Assembly (NCBI GenBank): GCA_947311845.1
Contig: CAMZMU010000027.1
Location: forward strand, 74,346,860 to 74,410,859
DNA: 64,000 nt
Direction: 5' to 3'
From: Poa pratensis
Lineage: Eukaryota > Streptophyta > Magnoliopsida > Poales > Poaceae
The position numbers and the translations under genes are program-made. Position 1 is the first letter of the stretch. Each line of letters opens with the position of its first letter. A model generated the notes under the pieces. It was not told the DNA's origin and did no database searches. It was given only the letters and a program-made list of their open reading frames with translations. Below, one piece after another: positions 33,657 to 45,066 of the stretch.

Positions 33657-36626
33657 TCAGTCACCCTATCCTGTTTCGACTAGTGTCTCTACTGTTCCTT
33701 TAGAACAAGTTTTTTCTGATGTATGGGGTCCTGCCCCTCCTTCTGTTGGCAAACATCTTTATTATGTAAGCTTCATTGATGATTTTAGTAAGTTCACTTG
33801 GATTTATTTGCTCAAGAATCGTGCTGAGGTTTATCAAGTGTTCCTTAATTTCCAACAACTTGTTGAACGAAAATTTGGCCGCAAAATAATAACCATGCAA
33901 ACGGATTGGGGTGGTGAATATGAAAAACTCAATTCCTTTTTCCAAAAAGTGGGTATCACTCACCATGTTTCATGTCCTCACGCTCACCAGCAAAATGGCT
34001 CCGCTGAGCATAAACACCGTCATATTGTCGAAGTTGGTTTGTCTTTACTTGCTAATGCATCCATGCCACTCAAATTTTGGGATGAAGCGTTTCTCACGGC
34101 CACGTTTCTTATAAACATGCTTCCCACCAAAGTTCTCAACTTTGAGACTCCGACCCAAAAGCTCCTAAATGTCAAACCAAATTATGATACTCTTCGCGTT
34201 TTTGGTTGTGCGTGTTGGCCCAACCTTCGCCCTTACAACAAACGCAAGCTTGCGTTCCATTCGAAAAGATGTGTCTTTATAGGCTATAGCCCTCGCCACA
34301 AAGGAGTAAAATGTCTTGACACTTCCACTGGTTGTGTCTACATATCTCGAGATGTTGTCTTTGATGAGAACATTTTTCCTTTTTGCTTCACTTCATCCCA
34401 ATGCTGGCAAACGTCTCCTAGAGGAAATTCTTCTTTTACCATCCGATCATCCTTCTTTAGCAACTCCTAATGAGGGTGTACATACACATGATCACATGCA
34501 ATTTGTTGTTCCTGCTACTAACCCTCCACAGGTTGCCCAAGTAGGAGATGAAAATTCTGGAGCTACTGGTCCTGAAATCACAGAAAATGATGCAGAAACG
34601 AGTGATCAAGAGGCAGAACAAAATTCCGATGCTACAGTACAAAACACGGATCCCGGTGGTGATTCTCCGACCGCATCGGCCTCGGATCACGCAGCTTTCT
34701 CTGCCTCCTCGGGATCTGACGCCGGCCAGACTTACGATGCCCCCTCGATGCACTCCGCGCTGCACGGTCCCGTGTCGCCGCTTGCACATGCAGACCACCC
34801 AGCCGACGACACGTCCTCGCCTGCGTCGGCCGATGTCACTGCCTCCGGATCCTCTGCGGCTTCGTCTTCCGCACATGGCAGCACACAGCATGCCCCAGGA
34901 TCTCCTGCGCAAGATTCCCCTGCCAGCCCCAGCAGTCCTGTCACCTCCGCTCCAGGATCTTCAGCCTCGTCGGATCCTGTAGCTCCTCCTGCGCCTGAAC
35001 CTCGTACACGGTTACAAAAAGGTATACGTCAACCAAAAAACAGACTGATGGTACTATTCCATATGGTTTGCTAACCACTACAAGTGAACCTCGAAATCTG
35101 TCCGAAGCTCTTGTTGATTCCAAGTGGAAAGGTGCAATGGAGGAAGAATATGAAGCTCTTATGAAAAATAAAACATGGCATCTTGTGCCTCCGAGTTCTC
35201 ACAGGAACATTATTGACTGCAAATGGGTTTACAGGATCAAGAAAAGTTCTGATGGCACTGTTGATCGATATAAAGCACGCTTGGTTGCAAAAGGATTCAA
35301 GCAGCGATATGGCATTGATTATGAAGACACTTTCAGTCCAGTGGTCAAGGCAGCAACAATTCGCATTGTCCTCTCCATCTCAGTCTCTAGGGGTTGGACA
35401 CTCCGGCAGCTAGATATCAAGAACGCGTTCTTACATGGTGTTCTAGAAGAAGAGGTTTATATGAAACAGCCACCTGGGTTTGAAGTATCACATGCCCCTC
35501 ATTATGTTTGCAAACTAGACAAGGCACTTTATGGTCTCAAACAAGCCCCCCGTGCATGGTACTCACGGTTAAGCTCCACACTTCATGATTTCGGTTTTAT
35601 ACCATCCAAGGCCGACACATCTCTATTCTTATACAACAAGTCAGGTATTATCATGTTCTTGTTGATTTATGTTGATGATATTATCCTAACCGGATCCTCC
35701 ACTCAAGCCATTGCGGGTTTACTCCACAATTTGCATCAAAAGTTCGCTCTTAAGGATCTTGGTGAGCTTCACTATTTTCTTGGCATAGAAGTCAAGAAAC
35801 ATAACAATGGCCTACTTCTCACACAAGGCAAATATGCATCTGATTTACTAACCCGTGTTGGCATGATCAAGTGTACTACAGCTCCACACCCCTCTCCAAT
35901 GATGAGAAGCTTTCTTTGCAAGGCGGATCTCCTCTTGGACCCGAAGACAGTACTCGTTATCGTAGCATCACTGGTTTTCTACAATACTTGACACTCACGC
36001 GGCCTGATATCTCATTCTCGGTGAATAAAGTCAGTCAATATCTTCATGCCCCTACTACCGCTCATTGGACAGCCGCAAAACACATCTTAAGGTATATCAA
36101 AGGTACTCTTCATGTCGGTCTCACAATTCAGAAGTCCTCCTCTGCACTTCTTAGTGCCTTTTCAGATGCCGACTGGGCTTGATGTCTTGATGATCGTCGA
36201 TCAACTGGAGGCTTTGCTATCTTCATTGGTCCAAATTTGGTTTCATGGAGTGCTCGTAAGCAAGCCACTGTCTCTTGCTCAAGCACGGAAGCAGAATACA
36301 AAGCACTTGCCAATGCCACAGCTGAGTTGATTTGGGTTGAAGCTTTACTCCGTGAGCTTGGTTTTCCACCACGTCATCGGCCTATACTTTGGTGCGACAA
36401 TCTTGGTGCCACTTATCTTTCTGCCAACCCTGTCTTCCATGCAAGAACCAAGCACATTGAGATAGATTTTTATTTTGTCCGTGAGCGAGTTGCAAACAAA
36501 CTACTAGACATCAGGTTCATCTCAAGTAAAGATCAGATTGCAGATGGTTTTACCAAAACCTTGCCTGCTCCTAAGTTACATGAGTTTGTACGTAATCTAA
36601 ACCTTGATGTAATACATACGGCTTAG
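33657..36626 (+). pseudogene. Copia A integrase core, RT and RNase H
   Basis: It continues the finger cut at 19123. The integrase core has SFIDDFSKFTW, MQTDWGGEY and QNGSAEHKHR (DDE residues kept). A Ser/Ala/Pro-rich linker (about 34480-35020) leads to [34 protein letters not shown] and [11 protein letters not shown]. RNase H follows ([29 protein letters not shown]). Breaks: a frame change near 34410-34450, another near 35040-35070, one near 35880, and an in-frame TGA at 36181-36183 right after SDADWA. The same TGA occurs in the duplicated fragment downstream, so it predates the duplication. Confidence 0.93.
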
Positions 36627-36629
36627 ATT

Positions 36630-36637
36630 AAGGGGGG
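36630..36637 (+). other. Polypurine tract of Copia A
   Basis: AAGGGGGG, two bases before the 3' LTR start. It is repeated with GGGG at 40197-40204 in the duplicate. Confidence 0.8.
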
Positions 36638-36638
36638 T

Positions 36639-36781
36639 TGTCAATGTAATACCTACACGTGTAGGATACGGTGTAGTACACCGATCCTATCGTATCCTGT
36701 ACCGCTACGATGGGGGCTATTCCCATCTATATAAACACGTACACGAGGCCCTAACGGGTCATCGCTTTCCCTACGCTAACA
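36639..36781 (+). repeat. 3' LTR of Copia A (143 bp)
   Basis: It runs from TGTCAATGTAATACC to CTACGCTAACA and is followed by the CTTCC duplication at 36782-36786. It is nearly identical to 40206-40348. Confidence 0.95.
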
Positions 36782-36786
36782 CTTCC

Positions 36787-37626
36787 TTGGACTCCCAGAG
36801 CACCTTCGTGAGCTGCTGGTGCAGGACTGCAGGTCGGACGGCGGCACCACGCTACCGGCACGGTGGGCGGTGGTGCGCATGGCGTGGACGGTGACGTCCT
36901 TTTCATACGGCGGAACAACGTCCCCGCGCAGTCTCCGGTGGTGCGCATGTCACGGATAGTGGCGTCCATGCCAGAAACCAGCGTCACGCTACCTGCGCGG
37001 TCGCCGGTGGTGCGCATGTCGTGGACGGTCACGTCCATGTCAGACGGCGGCACCACACTACCTGCGCGGTCGCCGGTGGTGCGCATGTCGAGGACAGTGA
37101 CGTCCGGGTCAGACGGCGGCACCACGCTACCTGCGCAGTCGCCGGTGGTGCGCATGTCGAGGATGGTTACGTCGCAGAGGATGGTCAAGCAGTCATCCTT
37201 GAGGTCCTTCTCCTTGTCCAAATCTTCAATCTTCATGAAGTCTCCCCAGCCCCACTCGAGAGAACCGTATCTCGAGAATTTTTTGCGTCCCCTTGGGTGT
37301 CACTCTCGCCATCGATGTGCGATGGCTTCCCGGCATGGTCGAGTATGCTCATGCGCAATCCGCCATGGCATCGCCGGTCTTGTCATGGCTAGCGTGGGTG
37401 AGAAAGAGGGAGATGGAGCCTTTGTTCCCCTTCAAGCCGTTCGGGTAGCATTGGATGCGCCAGTCGACTCGACCATCATGCCATTGGCGACCATCTTCTG
37501 GAGGCGCGTGTACTGTTCAATCCTGAACAGGTAAGAGCCGGTTACTGGCTTCACCATGAGGGTGCCAGTAGAGAGCAGCTGCCGGCCGGCGATGCGGAGA
37601 GCGGACGCAAGCACCGACATTGACAT
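36787..37626 (-). pseudogene. MATH-BTB gene 1, N-terminal (MATH) half
   Basis: The ATG at 37624-37626 gives MSMSVLASALRIAG, then STGTLMVKPVTGSYLFRIEQY, the start of a MATH (meprin/TRAF homology) domain that would bind substrates of a CUL3 ubiquitin ligase. A frame change near 37470 follows; the MATH end (DWRIQCYPNG, FLTHASHDKTGDA) and KIEDLDKEKDLKDDC appear in other frames. The MATH-BTB linker is expanded by about five 69-bp repeats. The gene stops at the Copia insertion point; its BTB half is at 16834-17293. Gene 2 ends only 25 bases upstream of this ATG. Confidence 0.88.
36839..37182 (-). repeat. Coding minisatellite, about five 69-bp units, in gene 1
   Basis: Each unit encodes about 23 residues of the form DVTVLDMRTTGDRAGSVVPP. 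Gene 2 has a single version (CDVTVLDMRTTDHRAGSVVPP). Units start near 36839, 36908, 36977, 37045 and 37114; the third is one base short. The duplicate locus has the same array at about 40406-40750. Confidence 0.88.
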
Positions 37627-37651
37627 GTCTGAGATCGGATCGATCAATCGA

Positions 37652-38650
37652 TCAAGGATTGGAGGAGAGGAGACGACCTCGGCTTGGAGTTGCAGGTTGT
37701 ATATATGTATAAGTACGTAGGGCAAACGCTAGTGCGGCTCCCACCGATTCCACTTCGATGTACTCGCACAACGCCTCCTCGCAGATCAGCTTCAGCCTCT
37801 CCAGCTTGTACCTGTCTGCCGCCACCAGCAGCGGCTTCGCCACGGCCGCCAACGTCTCCTGCCGCTCCAACATCTCCTTGGGCAGCGCGTCGGTGTAGAT
37901 GAAGTGGAGCAAGGCCTTGAAAACTCCGGCGTCCATGTTGTCCACGCGTATCCTCGATGACAAGGCTGCCGACGACTGGAGGAGCTCCGCCTTGAAAACG
38001 GGGGATCGCGCGGCGAGCATCCACCTGTGCGCGGGGAAGGTCTCGCCACCGACCTCGATCTCCACGTCTACTCCTTCCTTGGACTCCCAGAGCACCTCCG
38101 TGAGCTGCCGGTGCAGGTCGGATGGCGGCACCACGCTACCGGCGCGGTGGTCGGTGGTGCGCATGTCGAGGACGGTGACGTCGCAGAGGATGGACAAGCA
38201 GCCGTCCTTGAGGTGCTTCTCTTCGTCCAGGTCTTCAACCTTCATGAAGGCGTCCCAGCCCCAAGAGGAGTTGCGCGAGTAGTTATTCGCATCCCCTAGG
38301 TTCTCGCCCTTGGTGCGAGATGGCTTCCCGGCGTGGTCGAGTATGCTCAAGCATAAATCCGCCGTGGCGTCCCCGGTTTTGTCATGGCTGGCGTGGGCGA
38401 GATAGAGGGAGATGAAGCCTTTGTGTTTATTTTTGCCTTTCGGGTAGCACTGGATACGCCAGTTGTGGCCACCGACGCCGAACGTCCCTGACTCGATCAT
38501 CGTGTCATTGTCAACCATCTTCTGTAGGCGCGCGTACTGTTCGATCCTGAAAAGGTCAGAGCCAGTCACCGGCTTCATGGAGAGGGTACCGGCGGAGATC
38601 TGGAGCTTGCCGGCGGCGCGGAGGGCGGACATGAGCGCCGACATTGACAT
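37652..38650 (-). CDS. MATH-BTB gene 2, open but with replaced C-terminus
   Basis: I take the ATG at 38650 (MSMSALMSALRAAGK), which matches the start of gene 1. The frame is open for 332 codons. The MATH domain spans about residues 15-155 (LFRIEQYARLQK, NWRIQCYPKGKNKHKG, LAHASHDKTGDA, WGWDAFMKVEDL). BTB spans about 190-290 (VEIEVGGETFPAHRWML, FKALLHFIYTDALP). After VESVGAALAFA the expected C-terminal helices seen in gene 1 are gone; 22 residues read from the gene 1 promoter (LRTYTYIQPATPS...) replace them. A CUL3 adaptor role is family knowledge; whether this truncated form is made is unknown. It is the only member in the window without stops or frameshifts. Confidence 0.85.
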   Translation of the reverse strand: MSMSALMSALRAAGKLQISAGTLSMKPVTGSDLFRIEQYARLQKMVDNDTMIESGTFGVGGHNWRIQCYPKGKNKHKGFISLYLAHASHDKTGDATADLCLSILDHAGKPSRTKGENLGDANNYSRNSSWGWDAFMKVEDLDEEKHLKDGCLSILCDVTVLDMRTTDHRAGSVVPPSDLHRQLTEVLWESKEGVDVEIEVGGETFPAHRWMLAARSPVFKAELLQSSAALSSRIRVDNMDAGVFKALLHFIYTDALPKEMLERQETLAAVAKPLLVAADRYKLERLKLICEEALCEYIEVESVGAALAFALRTYTYIQPATPSRGRLLSSNP

Positions 38651-39152
38651 GATATGAGATCGGATTGATCGATCGATCAAGGATTGGAGGAGAGGAGACG
38701 ACCTCGGCTTGGAGTTGCAGGTTGTATATATGTAGGGATACGTACCTAGGGCAAATGATCAGACGCAATCTGAGTACAAAATTCTGAAGGTGTTTGCTTT
38801 GAAAGAATGTCTGTTTGGAACCCGCACGCGTCTGTTTCTTTCCTGGCTCCAGCCATGTCTGATCCTCAGGCCCACTACAGGCCCATCATGAATGTCCAGA
38901 TTAGTCACCAGCCGGGCCAAACTCCAGTCCACTATAGGAATCTCAGAGTCATATCCACCTCCTCACTAAATTCCCTCCGAACAAAGGTAACAACAATCCC
39001 TTTCCCCCCTAAAAAATCCCTTTCCAAAATCCCTAAAAATAAAAACCTCCTCAATAATTGTGTGTGTTGCAAAAGCTTGCAAAAGTACATTCTTTGTGAA
39101 CTTTTTTATAGTGAATGTAATAGGCAAGCTCATGCCTTGGCTATTATAGGAG
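38651..39152. other. Upstream (promoter-side) region of gene 2
   Basis: Non-coding. It includes a GATCGATC run just before the ATG and a TATATA near 38727. It is almost identical to 51075-51573 in the duplicate. It ends at the duplication junction, where Copia sequence starts abruptly. Confidence 0.7.
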
Positions 39153-40205
39153 TGATTTCGGTTTTATACCGTCCAAGGCCGACACATCTCTATTCTTATA
39201 CAGCAAGTCAGGTATTATCATGCTCTTGTTGATTTATGTTGATGATATTATCCTAACCGGATCCTCCAGTCAAGCCATTGCGGGTTTACTCCACAATTTG
39301 CATCAAAAGTTCGCTCTTAAGGATCTTGGTGAGCTTCACTATTTTCTTGGCATAGAAGTCAAGAAACATAACAATGGCCTACTTCTCACACAAGGCAAAT
39401 ATGCATCTGATTTACTAACCCGTGTTGGCATGATCAAGTGTACTACAGCTCCACACCCCTCTCCAATGATGAGAAGCTTTCTTTGCAAGGCGGATCTCCT
39501 CTTGGACCCGAAGACAGTACTCATTATCGTAGCATCACTGGTTTTCTACAATACTTGACACTCACGCGGCCTGATATCTCATTCTCGGTGAATAAAGTCT
39601 GTCAATATCTTCATGCCCCTACTACTGCTCATTGGACAGCCGCAAAACGCATCTTAAGGTATATCAAAGGTACTCTTCATGTCGGTCTCACAATTCAGAA
39701 GTCCTCCTCTGCACTTCTTAGTGCCTTTTCAGATGCCGACTGGGCTTGATGTCTTGATGATCGTCGATCAACTAGAGGCTTTGCTATCTTCATTGGTCCA
39801 AATTTGGTTTCATGGGGTGCTCGTAAGCAAGCCACTGTCTCTCGCTCAAGCACGGAAGCAGAATACAAAGCACTTGCCAATGCCACAGCTGAGTTGATTT
39901 GGGTTGAAGCTTTACTCCGTGAGCTTGGTTTTCCACCACGTCATCGGCCTATACTTTGGTGCGACAATCTTGGTGCCACTTATCTTTCTGCCAACCCTGT
40001 CTTCCATGCAAGAACCAAGCACATTGAGATAGATTTTTATTTTGTCCATGACCGAGTTGCAAACAAACTACTAGACATCAGGTTCATCTCAAGTAAAGAT
40101 CAGATTGCAGATGGTTTTACCAAAACCCTGCCTGCTCCTAAGTTACGTGAGTTTGTACGTAATCTAAACCTTGATGTAATACATACGGCTTAGATTAAGG
40201 GGGGC
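39153..40205 (+). pseudogene. Duplicated Copia RT/RNase H fragment
   Basis: It starts mid-RT ([15 protein letters not shown] region), includes [11 protein letters not shown], and repeats the same frame change and the same TGA after SDADWA (39748-39750) as Copia A. RNase H continues at 39804-40193 ([23 protein letters not shown]). It has no gag or integrase because only the duplicated segment is present; it is not an independent insertion. Confidence 0.93.
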
Positions 40206-40348
40206 TGTCAATGTAATACCTACACGTGTAGGATACGGTGTAGTACACCGATCCTATCGTATCCTGTACCGCTACGATGGGGGCTATTCCCATCTATATA
40301 AACACGTACACGAGGCCCTAACGGGTCATCGCTTTCCCTACGCTAACA
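40206..40348 (+). repeat. Duplicated Copia 3' LTR (143 bp)
   Basis: It is the counterpart of 36639-36781 with the same flank CTTCC at 40349-40353. It looks like a lone LTR, but it arose by the segmental duplication. Confidence 0.93.
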
Positions 40349-40945
40349 CTTCCTTGGACTCCCAGAGCACCTCCGTGAGCTGCTGGTGCAGGACTGCAAG
40401 TCGGACGGCGGCACCACGCTACCGGCGCGGTGGGCGGTGGTGCGCATGGCGTGGACGGTGACGTCCTTTTCATATGGCGGAGCAACGCTCCCCGCATAGT
40501 CTCCGGTGGTGCGCATGTCACGGATAGTGGCGTCCATGCCAGAAAGCGGCGCCACGCTACCTGCGCGGTCGCCGGTGGTGGGCATGTCGTGGACGGTCAC
40601 GTCCATGTCAGACGGCGGCACCACACTACCTGCGTGGTCGCCGGTGGTGCGCATGTCGCGGATGGTGACATCCGGGTCAGACGGCGGCACCATGCTACCT
40701 GCGCAGTCGCCAGTGGTGCGCATGTCGAGGATGGTTACGTCGCAGAGGACGGTCAAGCAGTCATCCTTGAGGTCCTTCTCCTTGTTCAAATCTTCAATCT
40801 TCATGAAGTCTCCCCAGCCCCACTCGAGAGAACCGTATCTCGAGAATTTTTTTTGCGTCCCCTTAGGTGTCACTCTCGCCATCGATGTGCGATGGCTTCC
40901 CGACGTGGTCGAGTATGCTCATGCGGCAATCCGCCGTGGCATCAC
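40349..40945 (-). pseudogene. Duplicated gene 1' MATH half, part nearer the BTB side
   Basis: It repeats 36782-37370: the linker minisatellite (about 40406-40750, five units) and KIEDLNKEKDLKDDC. The unit sequences differ slightly from copy 1 (for example MPTTGDRAG in one unit). Gypsy C cuts it at 40945 within the MATH domain. The rest is at 49802-50053. Confidence 0.88.
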
Positions 40946-41460
40946 TGTCGTGGGTTTGTCACGTCAGGTGTCATAGATGACTTCGTAGGTGTGGGATTAC
41001 GTGAGTCAAGCATCTCCGAGCTTGGGATCGTAGGAACAAAGATCAACACAGATTTACCCAGGTTCGGCCCCCTCAATGTGAGGTAAAAGACCTACTTCCT
41101 GCCTACCCTAGATTGGTATTGATATGATAATCAAGGTGTTACAATGGAGGCGATCCGATCTGGTACTCGCCGTATGAACTAGGGTTTAGGGCTTGATAGC
41201 TCGACCCGTTCTAAGTCCTGCGAGTCCTCTTTATATACACAGAGGCTCGCTAGGTTACAAAGGAAACTTCCCCACAAGGAATATGTCCACAGAGGCCTAC
41301 TCGGAGACTACTTGGTCTTCACGTCCTCCGGGATATGTCTTCTAGAACTTTCCCCTTATGGCGGTTCAATATTGGGCTTGCTCCCAAGTGGGCCTTTGTC
41401 CGTGCGAGTAAAGTAAGTCGCACTGGGCCGCGGGTTAATCCAGAAAGTATTCCCCCGACA
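40946..41460 (-). repeat. 3' LTR of gypsy C (515 bp)
   Basis: On the plus strand it starts TGTCGTGGGTTTG and ends TTCCCCCGACA. About half a dozen differences from 49284-49796 are visible, mostly transitions and one-base indels. Confidence 0.95.
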
Positions 41461-41830
41461 TTAGCCCCAAGATTGGTTAGGACTTCACGGTGAGGATCCC
41501 CTGGTCACTTGAGGTAGTTGTTGAGCCGCATTGTGAGCGTTCTGACCAATCTCTGATTGATGCGATTCAGAGCCGCGACTTATCTGTGCGACTCATCCCC
41601 GCTTCTAAGATATTCTGTTCCCTTTACTTGCGGACCGTTGCTTGTTTTGCGGGCGCAAATTGTGCCGTTGGTTGCGAGCGCAGATTGTGCCGTTAGTTAC
41701 GGGCCCCTTCAGTTATAAGCTGCGGCCACCTAGGTCATTATCCATTTGCCCTTGCAATCTCCTCATCCCCAGCCGCGCCGTCTTCTTCCTCGACTCGAGC
41801 CTAGTTCCCCAATCCCATCTTCCCTTCGCA

Positions 41831-44800
41831 ATGGCGCCCAAGGCGAAGCCATCTGACGATAAGCGCAAGATCTCCTGCAACTGGGAAGGATCCTGGGTAA
41901 CGGAGGAAACTCTTGTAGATCTGGCCGAAGCTGGCTTCTTGCCGCCGAAGGAGGATGGCGTCTGGCGGGCGCCAGGCGATGAAATCGAGCCGCGCCCCAA
42001 GCCCAACGAGCTGGTGATGTTCGTGGAGCACGTGGAGCGTGGATTCACGCCGCCAGGTTCTCCCTTCTTCCGCAATCTGTGCAACGCCTAGGCCTCCGTC
42101 TTCACGACATCGGGCCCAACTCAATGCTCCAGGTGAGCAACTTTCATGTGTTGTGCGAGGACTATCTTGGCATAGCCCCCAACATCGATCTGTGGCTGGC
42201 CTCTTTCACCTGCAACAGCCAACTTGTCTCCAAGGGTGGCGCCTATGTTCAGGTCGGCGCCATCTCTCTGCAACGTCATCGAAACTCTGTTCTTCCCAAA
42301 CTGGCTCTGGCGAATCGACCCAGGGCTTGGCAAAAATCTTTCTTCTATTGCCAAGATACTTCACCGGAGGAAACTCGCCTTCCCTCCTGGTCCAACACCC
42401 TCTTCGTGCCTACCGAGGCACTGAAATCAAAACCCCGCGACTCGGCCATGCCCTTCATCAATGAGTCGCTGATCAAGGTCCGCCTTAATAGGTCATGGTC
42501 TTACTGGCCTTGATCTTCTCTCTTGCTGGACCAAATGGCGCATTCAGCCCGTGAGTCCACGACAGCGATCCTTCCTTGAGTGCACAGGCACTTCTGCTGA
42601 CGTTGATCGTATCAAGGCTTCGGACTGGAGGCCTGAGGATTGGGTGGAATTTGTCACCGCGTGACTGAGGAGAAGGACATTCCTTCGACAAGGTGGGGCT
42701 TGCCCCTTTCAGTGTTAACAACAAGCCTTTTGAGGTAACTCCTCTTCTCTGTCTTTTTGCTTCGTAGTTGAGTCGCATTCCTTTTCTTGATACTGCAACT
42801 TATATCTTCCTGATCCAGGCTGATGAGAACTACTGGTCGCTGCCTGCGACCGTCTCCGGCACTGCTGCTCCCAAGCGTGCCGCACGAAAGAAGTTGCTGC
42901 CCACTCTAGAGGGCAGCGAAACTGCTGATATCCCTTCTGTCGCCTCTGCGGCCTCAGAGGATGAAGAGACTGAACTGGACGAGGATGACAGTCCAGTGCC
43001 AGCCGCGAGCTCTGTTGCCGCGGCTGGACCAACTCCCCAGAGCCTCCAAGAGGCTATCTCGTGAGGAGCCAGAGGTTGATGCTCTGGAAAACCCTGAGGC
43101 CACGAAGCGTCGCAAGCCTGCTACGGGCGCGACCTCTTTCGCGGCCAAGCGTGTGTTCAAAGCCACCGTCTCGGCTGAAGAAGACATGGGTCCCCACTCT
43201 GGTAATTTCTGTTGTCTTGTCATCTTGAATGCTTTTTCTTTTTCCTCTACTGACACGCAAAACTTCTGCTCGTAGATTCTGGGACCCAAGGCCTGTCCTC
43301 ACCGTCAAGCGGTGAACTTATGGCCTTTGTGAAGATGGCTCCAGAGTTAGTGACTTTTCCCTGTGCTTATAATACTTTTATTCTGGCTTATGTGCTTCTT
43401 CTTCACACAATGCCCTTGCTTTTTGCAGAAGTGCGGCTAAACCCGCAGAGCCTGGAATTGTTTCCGAAACCGCGGTTGAGCCGCGTTCTCCTCTGCGGCT
43501 CATACCGCCATGGTAGAGGGCGTGGCCACCACTGATGACTTGGCCACGGTCCCTGTTCTTGACACAGCCACCCAAGAGGTGGCTCTGGAGGATAGAACGG
43601 ATCCCCTTATGATCCAGGACGTGGAGAAGGTCAACCCCTCCTCCATAGATGTAATGGCCAAGGATGCTGATGCGCCAGTTATTGAGTCGCCAATTTGCAC
43701 ACTGAGGTTGCTTTTTCCTCCTCCACAAGCCGCGCTGAGAGACTGTCAGAGGCTATCATTGCCTCAAATGACAAGCAAGCCATGGAGCTCCGCAAGGCAC
43801 TGTCTGACCTGTCTGCGGCTTATAAGGTAAACTTCTATCTCCAGTTATCTGTCTCTAGCCCCCAAGGATCAAGTTTCTTCTTTGACTGTAAAGGGAGACT
43901 TGATGCTTCTCTTTTATCTGTTGATATATACTTACTAACTGATGTACCCTTCGTAGGAGGAACTAAGCTCCATAACGGCTGCCAAACTTGCCTTGGAAAA
44001 GCAGCTGGGGGATACTCCCTCTGAACTGGAGAGGCTGCGCGAGCTCCTTGGCCAGCGTGACGCTGAGCTGAAGAAAGGGAAACCAGGATGGGCGAGCTAT
44101 CTGATGAAAGCTTCAAGTTATCTGAGCAAGCCAAAGCCACCGAGCTGCGGCTTAAAACTGTTGAAGAGAAGTTCCAAGAAGGGTCCAGCAGCTGGACCTC
44201 CAAGTCAGTGCTCAGAAAGACGCCATTGCTGATGCCAATGAGGACGCAAGGCTTAAGGCTGTTTCCATTGGCGAGCTTGAGAAAAAGTTGAAGAAAGTTT
44301 CTGATGCCCATAACCTTGTCCACGCCAAAGTGTGCATCATGACTCAAGAGTTAACTGGTATGTGTTGCGACTCATATCTGCATCTGTTTTCTCTACTATC
44401 TTTGCCTGTATGTTGTAGAGCTGACGGAGACATGCCTCGATGTAGGTGAAGATGCCAAGAGCAGCGCGGCAGTACTCAAGAACAGCTGGAGTATATCCGC
44501 GATTTTTCGCGAAGAACTTGTGATGCCATGAAATCACTGTCTAAGTGCCTGCTGCCGACCAAGCCAGTCCCCGGTGATTCTGAAGGGCTGCTAAAAAGAC
44601 TGCTTAGGGCGCCTCAGTTCTTTTTGGACTGGAAGGAGTCCTCAGCTCGCACCGGCGCGGCTCATTCTTTGCTTTGGCCAAGACATACTATCCTTCTTTT
44701 GATGCTGCCAAGGTTGCAAAAGGTAGGCCCTCGAAGAAGGTGGATGGCACCGAACTGACGGCCTCAGAATATGCGGCGACTTGGAAGGATATGCGCGGCC

Positions 44801-45066
44801 ACGCGACTGAACTGGTGGAGGGGATAGATCTTGCGACCTATATGGGCAAGTATAATGCAGATGGAAGCAGATGGGAGAAGTTACCCGCTCCGTCATCCAG
44901 TGCGGTGATTCCGCAGGAAAAGAACCCCTCTCCAGGCGTATCCAGCTCTGCAGCCCCCAAGCCCGCGACTGAAGAGCCCTCCAGCGAGCCTGCGATTGCT
45001 CCTTCTGGCAAGCTTGGTAAGCCGCCTGTTCCTCCTTCCCACCGGCCAAAAGCTGCGCACAAGTGA
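41831..45066 (+). pseudogene. Antisense accessory gene (aORF) of gypsy C
   Basis: It starts at ATG 41831 (MAPKAKPSDDKRK), followed by NWEGSWVTEETLVDL, FVEHVERGFTPPGSPFF, and in a shifted frame VLCEDYLGIAPNIDLWL and RAWQKSFFYC. This is the same 'putative gypsy type transposon' domain as in element B (AHFERGF, FCEGYLGVWPTVDIW). Frame breaks near 42080 and 42500 damage it. GT-AG introns are visible at 43202-43275 and 43827-43956. Downstream exons are Glu/Ala-rich and coiled-coil-like (LEKQLGDTPSELERLRELL), ending in a Pro/Ala/Ser tail at 45066. Function unknown. Confidence 0.72.

Larger units (their letters stand above)
17294..36781 (+). mobile_element. Ty1/Copia element A, inserted in MATH-BTB gene 1 and split by gypsy B
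   Basis: It has two 143-bp LTRs, a PBS, gag, protease, integrase, RT, RNase H and a polypurine tract in Copia order. The target-site duplication CTTCC is perfect. Without the nested gypsy B (19124-33651 plus its duplication) it would be close to 5 kb. The LTRs differ at five positions, all transitions (about 3.5%), so it is not very recent. Gag and RNase H each carry frame lesions. Confidence 0.95.
35586..39152. repeat. Tandem duplication, copy 1 (3567 bp)
   Basis: It runs from TGATTTCGG in Copia A RT to the base before TGATTT at 39153. It holds Copia RT/RNase H and 3' LTR, the gene 1 MATH half and gene 2 with its upstream region. Copy 2 (39153-51573) is 3565 bp once element C and its target-site duplication are removed. 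TGATTT is shared at all three edges. Confidence 0.93.

Noticed and set aside
34457..34982. Long open frames antisense and out of frame in the Copia A linker
   Set aside because: The region encodes the Ser/Ala/Pro-rich integrase-RT linker in the sense frame; GC-rich repeats leave other frames open by chance.
36863..37534. Plus-strand 223-codon frame across the MATH half of gene 1 (also 40430-41086)
   Set aside because: It is antisense to the MATH-BTB minisatellite; repeat units that are multiples of three keep all frames open together.
40206..40348. Solo LTR of Copia A formed by LTR recombination
   Set aside because: Adjacent RT/RNase H sequence and the matching 3.57-kb context show it belongs to the tandem duplication and not to a separate insertion.
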